Positions 1-6,147 of a DNA stretch of 24,675 nucleotides are shown here, piece by piece. Position 1 is the stretch's first letter. Every line of letters starts with the position of its first letter. The translations under genes were made by a program, and so were the position numbers. The stretch is from JANXQE01 sp035651635. GTDB lineage: Bacteria > Verrucomicrobiota > Verrucomicrobiia > Limisphaerales > UBA8199. Location of the stretch: contig DASRFK010000005.1 in assembly GCA_035651635.1 (NCBI GenBank), positions 1 to 24,675 of the forward strand, written 5' to 3'. The notes under the pieces were generated by a model. It was not told the origin of the DNA and did no database searches. It saw nothing but the letters and a program-made list of their open reading frames with translations.

Positions 1-150
1 GGCCAGGTACCCGTCACGTTTGAGCGACTGGATCACACCGCCGACCCGGCCACTGGATTCGTACACCGTCACGGGAATGCCTTTGCGCTTCAAGTAGAAC
101 GCCGAGGTAAGGCCGGTAATCCCCGCACCAATGATTGCGACGGAGCTCAC
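1..150 (-). CDS. hemG: Protoporphyrinogen oxidase, N-terminal part (runs off left edge)
   Basis: Only the first 50 codons are in the window. They read from a GTG at 150 and begin VSSVAIIGAGITGLTSAFYL, a Rossmann-type FAD-binding motif (GxGxxG at residues 9-14), followed by an acidic residue at the end of the second strand (VYES) and a GRVGG motif, as in FAD-dependent protoporphyrinogen IX oxidase (called HemG or HemY; not the flavodoxin type). The enzyme oxidises protoporphyrinogen IX to protoporphyrin IX, the penultimate step of haem synthesis. Its start lies one base after the hemN stop codon, so the two are probably translationally coupled, and the hemE-hemN neighbours support the assignment over other FAD amine oxidases. 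The rest of the protein cannot be seen. Confidence 0.85.
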   Translation of the reverse strand, partial: MSSVAIIGAGITGLTSAFYLKRKGIPVTVYESSGRVGGVIQSLKRDGYLA

Positions 151-151
151 G

Positions 152-1528
152 CTAGATCGTTCGCGAATGTTTGCGCTCGCTGACCGGCGCCAGGGTGTTG
201 TCAAAACTCATCGCAATGTTCCGAATAAACAAGCGGCCGGTATTGGTTACTTCAAGTCCGCCCGCAGACCGGCGCACCAGGCCGTCCGCTTCAAAACCCG
301 CCAGGGAATCGAGTTCACGTTCGAAATGCGATTTGAAATCGATGCCCAGGCGCTGCGACATGGCCGCGTAATCCAATGACAGATCGCACATCACCCGCAT
401 GATCGTGTCGCGCCGCAGCTTGTCTTCATCGCTGACCAGGTAACCGCGCACGACCGGCACCTGGCCGGCATCGAGCGTGGCGTAATACTTCAGCAGGTCC
501 TTTTCGTTCTGCCAGTAGGCGTCCGGGATTTGGGAAATCGACGACATGCCAAACGAGTAGATATCCGCGCCGGCCCGGGTGCTGTACCCCTGGAAATTGC
601 GCTGAAGCTCTTTGCGGCTCTGCGCGACGGCCAACTCATCGCCGGGCCGCGCAAAATGGTCCATGCCGATATACACATACCGGTTGTTCTCGGTGAGCCG
701 TTCGATCACCATTTTGAGCAACTCAAGCTTCACCTCGGGCGGTGGCAGCACTTTTTGTTCAAGGATTTTTTGCGCCGGCTTGACCCACGGCACGTGGGCA
801 TAGCTGAAGACGGCCAGGCGGTCGGGCTGAAGTGAGAGCACGATGTCGAGCGTGCGGTTGAATGACTCGACGGTTTGGTGCGGCAGCCCGTAGATCAGGT
901 CGAAGTTGACCGAACCGAAGCCGAGCTCGCGCACCCAGCCCAGCACCTGCTCGGTCATCGCCTGGGGCTGAATCCGGTGGACGGCTTCCTGCACCTTGGC
1001 GTCAAAATCCTGAACTCCCAGCGAGGCGCGATTGAAGCCAATCTCACGCAAAGCGGCGATGTGATCGCGCGTGAGACGCCGCGGATCAATCTCCACCCCG
1101 GCTTCGTAGCCGTCGGCGAAAGTGAAATGTTTGTGAATGATGTCGCCGAGCCGCCGAATCTCATCGGGGCTGAGGAAGGTGGGCGAACCGCCGCCCCAAT
1201 GCAGTTGAACCGCTTTGCGACGTTGATTGATCAACGTGCTCATCCGCGCGACTTCTTTTTCGAGGTAATCGAGGTAAGTCTTCCCCTGGTTGTGATTAAG
1301 CGTGATCACCGTGGTGCAACCGCAGTACCAGCAAAGCGTCTCGCAAAAGGGGATATGGAAATAGAGCGAGAGGTCGCGCTCGGTGCGGTTGTTCTCGAGG
1401 ATCCGCTCGGCCAACTCCGGCCATTTGAGCGAGTCGCTGAATTTCGTGGCCGGCGGGTAGGAAGTGTAGCGCGGCCCAGCCACGTTGTACTTCTTCACTA
1501 AATCCAGGTCGACGGTCAGTTTGCTCAT
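152..1528 (-). CDS. hemN: Oxygen-independent coproporphyrinogen III oxidase (radical SAM)
   Basis: This 458-residue protein has the usual length for HemN. The N-terminal GPRYTSYPPATKF (residues 19-31) is typical of true HemN rather than HemW. The radical-SAM cluster ligands are C62, C66 and C69, with the additional C71 in the CWYCGC context that marks coproporphyrinogen dehydrogenase. GGGSPTFL at about 112-119 is the SAM-binding glycine motif. The enzyme oxidatively decarboxylates two propionates of coproporphyrinogen III to give protoporphyrinogen IX without oxygen, in the cytoplasm. It sits 15 bases after hemE and one base before hemG, so the three form one operon. The ATG at 1528 has no clear Shine-Dalgarno sequence. 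An anaerobic-type enzyme beside a FAD-type HemG, whose usual acceptor is oxygen, suggests haem synthesis across varied oxygen levels (inference). Confidence 0.96.
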   Translation of the reverse strand: MSKLTVDLDLVKKYNVAGPRYTSYPPATKFSDSLKWPELAERILENNRTERDLSLYFHIPFCETLCWYCGCTTVITLNHNQGKTYLDYLEKEVARMSTLINQRRKAVQLHWGGGSPTFLSPDEIRRLGDIIHKHFTFADGYEAGVEIDPRRLTRDHIAALREIGFNRASLGVQDFDAKVQEAVHRIQPQAMTEQVLGWVRELGFGSVNFDLIYGLPHQTVESFNRTLDIVLSLQPDRLAVFSYAHVPWVKPAQKILEQKVLPPPEVKLELLKMVIERLTENNRYVYIGMDHFARPGDELAVAQSRKELQRNFQGYSTRAGADIYSFGMSSISQIPDAYWQNEKDLLKYYATLDAGQVPVVRGYLVSDEDKLRRDTIMRVMCDLSLDYAAMSQRLGIDFKSHFERELDSLAGFEADGLVRRSAGGLEVTNTGRLFIRNIAMSFDNTLAPVSERKHSRTI

Positions 1529-1543
1529 AACGATGGTTTCAGT

Positions 1544-2665
1544 TCAGGGCCGCGCAACAGTGCGGACCGTCTCGACCAGGCTACCGATGCATTCCAGCTT
1601 CGCGTTGGGCGGCACGCCGTGGCCCAGGTTGAAAATGTGGCCGGGGCGCCCGCGCATTTCGCGCAGGATCCGGTTGGTTTCAGCCGCCACGATGTTTGCA
1701 GACGTGGTCAACAGGAACGGGTCCAGGTTGCCCTGCACGCCCACCGCCGCCGGCAGGGCCGAGGCCACTTCCGCCAGGCGAACGTTCCAATCTACACCCA
1801 AGACCTGCGCCCCGGTAGCGACCAAATCCTGCCGGTTCCCATGCACGCCTTTAGAAAAAACAATCACCGGCACCCGGCCTTTAAGGGAGCGAACGATCTC
1901 TTTCATCCACCTGGCCGAAGCCGCCTCGAAACAGCCCTCGGATAGCCCTCCGCCGAGGCTGTCGAAAATCTGAACGGCCTCCGCCCCGGCGTCGATTTGA
2001 AGTTCGAGAAACGAGGCTACGGCCTGCATGAGCTTTTCCATCAGCCGACCGAAGAGTTTAGGGTCGGAATAAAACAGCGCCTTGGCTTTGGTGTATTCTT
2101 TGACCCCGCCGCCTTCGATCATGAAATTGGCCAAGGTCCAGGGAGAACCGGCAAAACCAATCAACGCCGTGCGCCCGGCCAACTCGGCTTTGATCAGCGG
2201 TAATGCTTTGGCCACGTATTGAAGCCGTTCGTTAACCGGCTCGACCTCCAGGCGATCGATATCGGCGCCAGAACCGATCAGGAATTCCATTTCGATGCCG
2301 CCGCCCTCGCGGAACTGGTAAGGCTGGCCGAGACCTTCGGCCACTACCAGGATGTCGCTGAATAGAATCGCCGCGTCGAAACCGAATCGGCGAATGGGTT
2401 GCAGAGTGACCTCCGCGGCGAGTTCGGGAGTCTGTACCAATTCGAGAAAGGTATGCTTTTCCTTGAGAGCGCGGTACTCGGGCAGCGCACGCCCCGCTTG
2501 ACGCATGAGCCACACGGGGGGGCGGTCAACCGGACGGCAGAGGCAGGCGTCGAGAAAACGCTGGCGATTGGATGCCGGAACGGGTGAAGACGGGGCGGGC
2601 ACGGGCTTGCCGGAGCCGGATGCGGTCCGGCCGCGCCGCTTAGTCGATTGAACGATTATGCTCAT
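1544..2665 (-). CDS. hemE: Uroporphyrinogen decarboxylase
   Basis: This 373-residue protein carries the UroD signatures: RPPVWLMRQAGRALPEYR (residues 48-65), whose arginines bind substrate carboxylates; FSDI (D104, the catalytic-type aspartate); GFAGSPWTLANFMIEGG in the middle; and NLGHGV near the C-terminus. It removes four acetate carboxyls from uroporphyrinogen III to give coproporphyrinogen III. The family usually begins just before RFLDAC, so residues 1-33, rich in Arg, Ser and Pro, are an extension of about 30 residues. Either the true start is internal (a GTG at codon 22 is available) or the extension is real. No strong ribosome binding site precedes the ATG at 2665. It is the first gene of the hemE-hemN-hemG operon and follows the promoter at 2734-2763. 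Confidence 0.96.
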   Translation of the reverse strand: MSIIVQSTKRRGRTASGSGKPVPAPSSPVPASNRQRFLDACLCRPVDRPPVWLMRQAGRALPEYRALKEKHTFLELVQTPELAAEVTLQPIRRFGFDAAILFSDILVVAEGLGQPYQFREGGGIEMEFLIGSGADIDRLEVEPVNERLQYVAKALPLIKAELAGRTALIGFAGSPWTLANFMIEGGGVKEYTKAKALFYSDPKLFGRLMEKLMQAVASFLELQIDAGAEAVQIFDSLGGGLSEGCFEAASARWMKEIVRSLKGRVPVIVFSKGVHGNRQDLVATGAQVLGVDWNVRLAEVASALPAAVGVQGNLDPFLLTTSANIVAAETNRILREMRGRPGHIFNLGHGVPPNAKLECIGSLVETVRTVARP

Positions 2666-2733
2666 TCGTGATTACGGAGCAACCGGCTGCGGTGCCGCGC
2701 TCGTCGATCCAGTTGAATGGTTTAAGATTTATT

Positions 2734-2763
2734 ATAATACCAGCATACGCGTGCAAGGGTCAA
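2734..2763 (-). promoter_or_regulatory. Sigma70-type promoter for hemE-hemN-hemG
   Basis: Read on the minus strand there is TTGACC (-35, 2758-2763), an 18-base spacer and TATTAT (-10, 2734-2739). The -10 is preceded by TGG, which gives an extended -10 element. An overlapping TATAAT lies three bases further on. Transcription would start near 2727, leaving a leader of about 60 bases before hemE. This is the clearest promoter in the window. The call rests on consensus matching by eye. Confidence 0.65.
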
Positions 2764-2827
2764 CGGCTGTACCTTTTTTGCCCTTTGGACCACAATTATT
2801 GAACACGCCGCTGCCGCTGGCAGAAAG

Positions 2828-2869
2828 CCCGAAATCCGAAGGGTGAAGGCCGGAACCCGAAATCCGAAG
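2828..2869. repeat. 14-base direct repeat pair
   Basis: CCCGAAATCCGAAG occurs at 2828-2841 and again at 2856-2869, 28 bases apart. A loosely similar sequence, in the complementary sense, is in the intergenic region near 15108-15150, suggesting a low-complexity family dispersed between genes. Confidence 0.6.
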
Positions 2870-3097
2870 AAGCGCAAACATGGCCGCCAAGGAGCGGAAA
2901 GAACACAAAGCGACGGCTGCCAGCGCCCGCGTCTCGCCGGGCGGTCGTAATGGGGTGAATCCCATTCCGTCGCAAAGCCCAGGGTTGCGCGTGCCGTTGC
3001 GCGAAACCGTGGTCAAGCCACCCCAACAACCCTCAACTCCAACGGAGTTGTTGACTCCGCCGCCTTCGGCCACAACCCGTTCCGGCTTGAACTCGGA

Positions 3098-3146
3098 CCG
3101 ACTTTGTCTTTGGGCGAACACCCGATCTGCGCAGAGACAAAGTCGG
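3098..3146. repeat. Long inverted repeat (15 bp stem, 19 base loop)
   Basis: CCGACTTTGTCT (3098-3109) is exactly complementary to AGACAAAGTCGG (3135-3146). The stem extends inward by three more pairs, one of them G-U, to 3112/3132. No T-run follows on either side, so a simple intrinsic terminator is unlikely. The core ACTTTGTCTT recurs at 3243 and 3256 without a partner arm. Confidence 0.7.
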
Positions 3147-3328
3147 CCAAATGACAAGTGATCTGGTTTGGGCTCAATTAGCCGGCCTTCCGGCCTATTC
3201 TTGTCCGTTAACGCTAATTGTGCCATTTTTGTCCCCGTGAGAACTTTGTCTTTGCACTTTGTCTTTTCACAGGTGAGTTTGTTCTAATTATACCGCTAAG
3301 CACCACACCAAATCAGAACATATCAACC

Positions 3329-3838
3329 ATGAGGAACACGAAACACACCCTCGTTTGTTTATCTGCTTGCCTGGCTCTCGCAGTGGCCATAGCGGACCAG
3401 GCCATTGATTCGTCGGTATTCCAGCTGCGGTTGGTTGCCGATACTGGTTCAGAAGCCCCAACGTCAAGCCGTGTTGAAAGGATGAACCTGGTGAACATCA
3501 ATAACGCTAATGGCCGGACTAACCAGGAGACCCTCTACATCGAAAAGGCGGTTCTGCTCGACGGGCACGATCTGAAGGATACTCATGTAGTAACAGACAC
3601 TCTAACAAAACAGGCAGAGATCGCATTCGAGCTTAGCGCCGCAGGCCAGAAGCGTTTCGCCGAGGTTACTCGCCAGCATATTGGCAAGCGTCTGGCGATC
3701 GTTATTGACGGGCAGGTTTGCTCCGCGCCCGTGATTCAGAGCGAGATTACCGGCGGAAAAGGACAAATCTCGGGGAATTTCACCCAGGAGCAAGCGAGGG
3801 AACTCAGCAACAAAATCAATCGAGCGCTAAAGAAATGA
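3329..3838 (+). CDS. Secreted stand-alone SecD P1-head-like domain protein
   Basis: This 169-residue protein starts at the ATG at 3329, because a signal peptide begins there (basic MRNTKH, then a hydrophobic stretch at about 8-21 ending AVAIA-DQA). The frame extends upstream to 3218, but that part looks non-coding. Residues 65-165 resemble the P1 head subdomain of SecD: a segment like LLDGHDLKDTHV, then GQKRFAEVTRQHIGKRLAIVIDG, SAPVI, an ITGGKGQISGNF-type strand-turn and a final helix QARELSNKI. SecD itself is a large membrane subunit of the Sec translocon; here only the periplasmic head is present, with no transmembrane helices. A function in export is therefore not established; it may be a periplasmic binding or accessory protein. 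No clear Shine-Dalgarno sequence was seen. Confidence 0.8.
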   Translation: MRNTKHTLVCLSACLALAVAIADQAIDSSVFQLRLVADTGSEAPTSSRVERMNLVNINNANGRTNQETLYIEKAVLLDGHDLKDTHVVTDTLTKQAEIAFELSAAGQKRFAEVTRQHIGKRLAIVIDGQVCSAPVIQSEITGGKGQISGNFTQEQARELSNKINRALKK

Positions 3839-3841
3839 AGC

Positions 3842-3938
3842 GGCTTAACTTTTCCGTGGAGCCAATGGCTGGCTCGCTACGCCTTACGGGTCTGTGAGTC
3901 AATGGAGGGCTAGCCATTGCTCACGTCATCGTTAAGCC
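3842..3938. repeat. Nested inverted repeats after the SecD-like gene
   Basis: The strongest part is a hairpin at 3894-3924: GTGAG pairs with CTCAC and CAATGG with CCATTG, giving 11 base pairs with a one-base bulge (T3899) and an 8-base loop. Outside it, GGCTTAAC (3842-3849) is the exact complement of GTTAAGCC (3931-3938). GAGCCAATGGCT (3859-3870) can also pair with AGCCATTGCTC (3912-3922) as an alternative fold. No T-run follows, so it is more like a dispersed palindromic element or a mutually exclusive structure than a standard terminator. Confidence 0.55.
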
Positions 3939-3985
3939 CGCGCATCCCCTTGTCCGGCGTGACATCAACGATATTCTGAGGCGTC

Positions 3986-4615
3986 ATGGACCATTGTGCC
4001 ATTTCGGTAAACGCCTTTGACAAGCTGGCGGATTTGTACCGGCAGAAGTACATGGACCTGACCCAATACGACGGTTCGTATCGGAAGTTCTGTGAATTGC
4101 TCCGGCCAGGCCGCGCGCGGGTATTGGATGCGGCGTGTGGGCCGGGGAATGTGTCGCGTTACCTTATGGCGCAGCGGCCGGATCTGGATTTGCTGGGTGT
4201 CGATCTTGCCCCGCGCATGGTTGAGCTTGCCCGTGAGGCGGTTCCCAATGCCAAGTTCGCGGTGCACGATTGCAGGCATTTGGCTGAGCTTCAACGGCGT
4301 TTCGACGGGATCATCTGTGCCTTTGGGCTGCCGTATCTCTTGCCGGAGGAGGCAACGGACTTTGTCGGACAAGCCGCCAACGTCCTTCATCCGGGCGGGA
4401 TTCTTTATCTCAGCACCATGTTGGGAACCAGCGAGGAGTCCGGTCTCCAACGTTCCAGCACCGGCGACGAGTTCTACGTGAACTATCATGGAGAAGATCA
4501 GATCATCCGGGCGGTTGAGAACAGTGGCTTGAAGTTGGTTGAGCGGAGGCTCATGGACAGTCCGAGCGCCGCCAGCAAGCGCACGACTGACTTGATTGTT
4601 ATTGCCAATAAGTAA
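3986..4615 (+). CDS. Class I SAM-dependent methyltransferase
   Basis: This 209-residue protein has the Rossmann-like methyltransferase core. Motif I is VLDAACGPGN (46-55), the acidic end of strand 2 is in GVDLAPRM (71-78), motif II is FAVHDCRHL (91-99), and the FDGIICAFGLPYLL segment carries the post-motif IV strand. LHPGGILYLSTM is the strand-4/5 region of methyltransferase domains in the UbiE/Methyltransf_11/25 group. It would transfer a methyl group from S-adenosylmethionine to a small molecule or protein; the substrate cannot be told. The start at 3986 follows GAGG at 3978-3981. It stands alone between two palindromic intergenic elements, so its neighbours give no clue to its role. Confidence 0.85.
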   Translation: MDHCAISVNAFDKLADLYRQKYMDLTQYDGSYRKFCELLRPGRARVLDAACGPGNVSRYLMAQRPDLDLLGVDLAPRMVELAREAVPNAKFAVHDCRHLAELQRRFDGIICAFGLPYLLPEEATDFVGQAANVLHPGGILYLSTMLGTSEESGLQRSSTGDEFYVNYHGEDQIIRAVENSGLKLVERRLMDSPSAASKRTTDLIVIANK

Positions 4616-4693
4616 ATTCGCGGTGCGCATTAACCTATTCGGCGCGTTCAAGCGAGCCTCGCGAGTTAGTTGCTTGACTCGCCACCGAGGTAG

Positions 4694-4811
4694 GGATGTC
4701 GCGCTGCGACGTCCGCGCCGCGTATTAGCGGCGCACCGAATGAAACTACTGTGCACCCGCTCTGGTTCTGTTCCGCCCGCTTTACGGGCGGGGACATCGC
4801 AGCGCGATGTC
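4694..4811. repeat. Mirror-symmetric cluster of four hairpins (MITE- or REP-like)
   Basis: Four consecutive hairpins are seen: 4694-4714 (9 bp stem with one G-U, loop GCT), 4715-4734 (perfect 7 bp, GCGCCGC/GCGGCGC), 4773-4791 (perfect 7 bp, CCGCCCG/CGGGCGG) and 4793-4811 (perfect 8 bp, GACATCGC/GCGATGTC). The outer two are near copies in inverted orientation (about 16 of 19 positions), so the unit of about 118 bases has inverted ends. It lies between the methyltransferase and the amidotransferase genes and codes for nothing recognisable. Confidence 0.65.
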
Positions 4812-4914
4812 ATCTACCAAATGCTGGTAGTGTTCAGATGTGTCCAAATTCGCGGAGCGATTCGAAATCCGCTCGTCAGGGACGCCAGGCTGGGCTAAGG
4901 TGCAACCGACAAAA

Positions 4915-5502
4915 ATGCTGCTGGTCATCGATAATTACGATTCGTTCACGTACAACCTCGTGCAATACCTGGGTGAAATGCAGGTGGAAATGCAAGTCCA
5001 CCGCAACGATCAAATCTCGATCGAACAGATTCGCGCGTTAAACCCGGAGCGGATCCTGATTTCGCCTGGGCCCTGTTCACCGCGTGAATCCGGTTTGTCG
5101 AACGAGATCATCCGCAGTTTCAGTTCGCAGATCCCGACGCTGGGGGTTTGCCTGGGGCACCAATGCATCGGGCACGTCTTTGGAGCCAACGTCGTCGTGA
5201 ACTACCGGATGATGCATGGCAAGACCTCGCCGATAAAACATAACGGCAAGGATCTCTTCGAAGGGATGCCCAATCCGTTCGCCGCGACCCGGTATCATTC
5301 GCTGGTAATCCGCCGCGATTCGTTGCCCGAGTGCCTCGAAGTGACCGCGGAAACCGAGGAAGGCGAAATCATGGGCGTGAAGCACAGGCAATTTCCGATT
5401 TGGGGCGTGCAATTTCATCCCGAGAGCATTCTCACCGAGAGCGGCCGGCAGATCTTAAAGAATTTTCTTAAACTAAAGAAAGCAGCTATCCCTGCGGGAT
5501 AG
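4915..5502 (+). CDS. pabA: Glutamine amidotransferase of anthranilate/4-amino-4-deoxychorismate synthase
   Basis: This 195-residue class I glutamine amidotransferase begins MLLVIDNYDSFTYNLVQYL, the standard PabA/TrpG start, which is why the ATG at 4915 is chosen over upstream codons; an in-frame GTG at 4900 is the alternative. SPGPCSP (50-56) is the oxyanion region, C79 in GVCLGHQ is the nucleophile, and H168 and E170 in FHPES complete the triad. HGKTSPI and FAATRYHSL are the family's other motifs. It supplies ammonia from glutamine to chorismate, for folate (with PabB) or tryptophan (with TrpE). No synthase partner is nearby, so PabA and TrpG cannot be separated and it may serve both. The last residues, AIPAG, are encoded by a palindrome ending at the stop codon. 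Confidence 0.92.
   Translation: MLLVIDNYDSFTYNLVQYLGEMQVEMQVHRNDQISIEQIRALNPERILISPGPCSPRESGLSNEIIRSFSSQIPTLGVCLGHQCIGHVFGANVVVNYRMMHGKTSPIKHNGKDLFEGMPNPFAATRYHSLVIRRDSLPECLEVTAETEEGEIMGVKHRQFPIWGVQFHPESILTESGRQILKNFLKLKKAAIPAG
5486..5502. terminator. Perfect palindrome overlapping the stop codon between convergent genes
   Basis: CTATCCC-TGC-GGGATAG is a perfect 7 bp stem with a 3-base loop. Its last three bases are the TAG stop of the amidotransferase gene, and the next base begins the complement of the marC stop codon. The two genes converge with no gap, so this hairpin may serve as a bidirectional terminator. It lacks a T-run, so it could equally be an inserted palindromic element that now supplies the amidotransferase C-terminus and stop. 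Confidence 0.45.
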
Positions 5503-6147
5503 TCACCCCGGAGTTATAGCCCACTCGCCTTTAAGCTGTTTCAGCGCGTTAACCATGAACTGGATGGCCACGGCGCACAGCAGCAGACCCATAATTCGCA
5601 CCGTCAGGTTCATGGCGATCGGACTCAGCCACCGGGCTCCATGGGCCGACACTCGGAAGATGAGGTAGCACACCAGGCATACCAGCACGATGCAAATGTA
5701 CAGCGCGCCACGCTGGGCCACATTGGCCGCCTGGTTCTGCAACAGAATAGCCGTCGAGATCGCTCCCGGTCCCGCCAGCATGGGAATGGCCAGCGGCGCA
5801 ATGGCGATATCGGTTTTCTCGATGCCGGCGGCGGTTTCTTCAGATGTCTCATGCACGCGCGAACGTTGCGCGCGCAACATGTCCAACGCGACCAAAAGCA
5901 ACACAATGCTGGCGGCGATTTCAAAGGCCGGCATGGTGATGCCGAGAAATTTGAAAATCCATTTTCCCGCCATGGCAAAGACAATCAGCACACCCGCGCT
6001 GACTGCGCAAGCCAGCCGCGCCATTTTGATCCGTTGCTCGGGCGTGTCGGTGGGCGTCATGGCCAGAAAGGCCGGGACTGTCGCGAGCGGATCAATGATC
6101 ACGAACAGCGAACTGGACGCCAGCAAGGCGTACTCGGAAAGCGTCAT
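5503..6147 (-). CDS. MarC-family integral membrane protein
   Basis: This 214-residue protein has about six hydrophobic segments. MarC-family features are FVIIDPLATVPAFLAMTP near the N-terminus, LLLVALDMLRA after the third helix, and IAPLAIPMLAGPGAISTAILL at about 120-140. The family lies in the inner membrane; despite the name, its transport role is unsettled. The start at 6147 is chosen because it overlaps the stop codon of the preceding gene as ATGA, the classic arrangement for translational coupling; the frame extends upstream to 6210 inside that gene. Its stop lies directly against the convergent amidotransferase gene. Confidence 0.9.
   Translation of the reverse strand: MTLSEYALLASSSLFVIIDPLATVPAFLAMTPTDTPEQRIKMARLACAVSAGVLIVFAMAGKWIFKFLGITMPAFEIAASIVLLLVALDMLRAQRSRVHETSEETAAGIEKTDIAIAPLAIPMLAGPGAISTAILLQNQAANVAQRGALYICIVLVCLVCYLIFRVSAHGARWLSPIAMNLTVRIMGLLLCAVAIQFMVNALKQLKGEWAITPG

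Larger units (their letters stand above)
2790..3328. other. Non-coding, repeat-rich intergenic region
   Basis: No credible gene was seen between the haem promoter and the SecD-like gene. The stretch holds a 14-base direct repeat (2828-2841 and 2856-2869), a perfect 7-base-pair hairpin CAACTCC-aac-GGAGTTG (3034-3050), a long inverted repeat (3098-3146), a small GC hairpin near 3181-3194 and further copies of ACTTTGTCTT (near 3243 and 3256). The open frames crossing it have low-complexity translations with no recognisable domain and look spurious. Confidence 0.6.

Noticed and set aside
2732..3226. Open frame of 164 codons on the minus strand upstream of hemE
   Set aside because: It crosses the promoter, direct repeats and hairpins, has no domain and a low-complexity translation, and looks like repeat DNA read in frame.
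3218..3328. Upstream extension of the SecD-like gene
   Set aside because: The extra 37 residues hide a proper signal peptide that begins at 3329.
3965..4813. Long minus-strand frame of 282 codons
   Set aside because: It is antisense to the methyltransferase gene, which has clear motifs, and has no family features itself.
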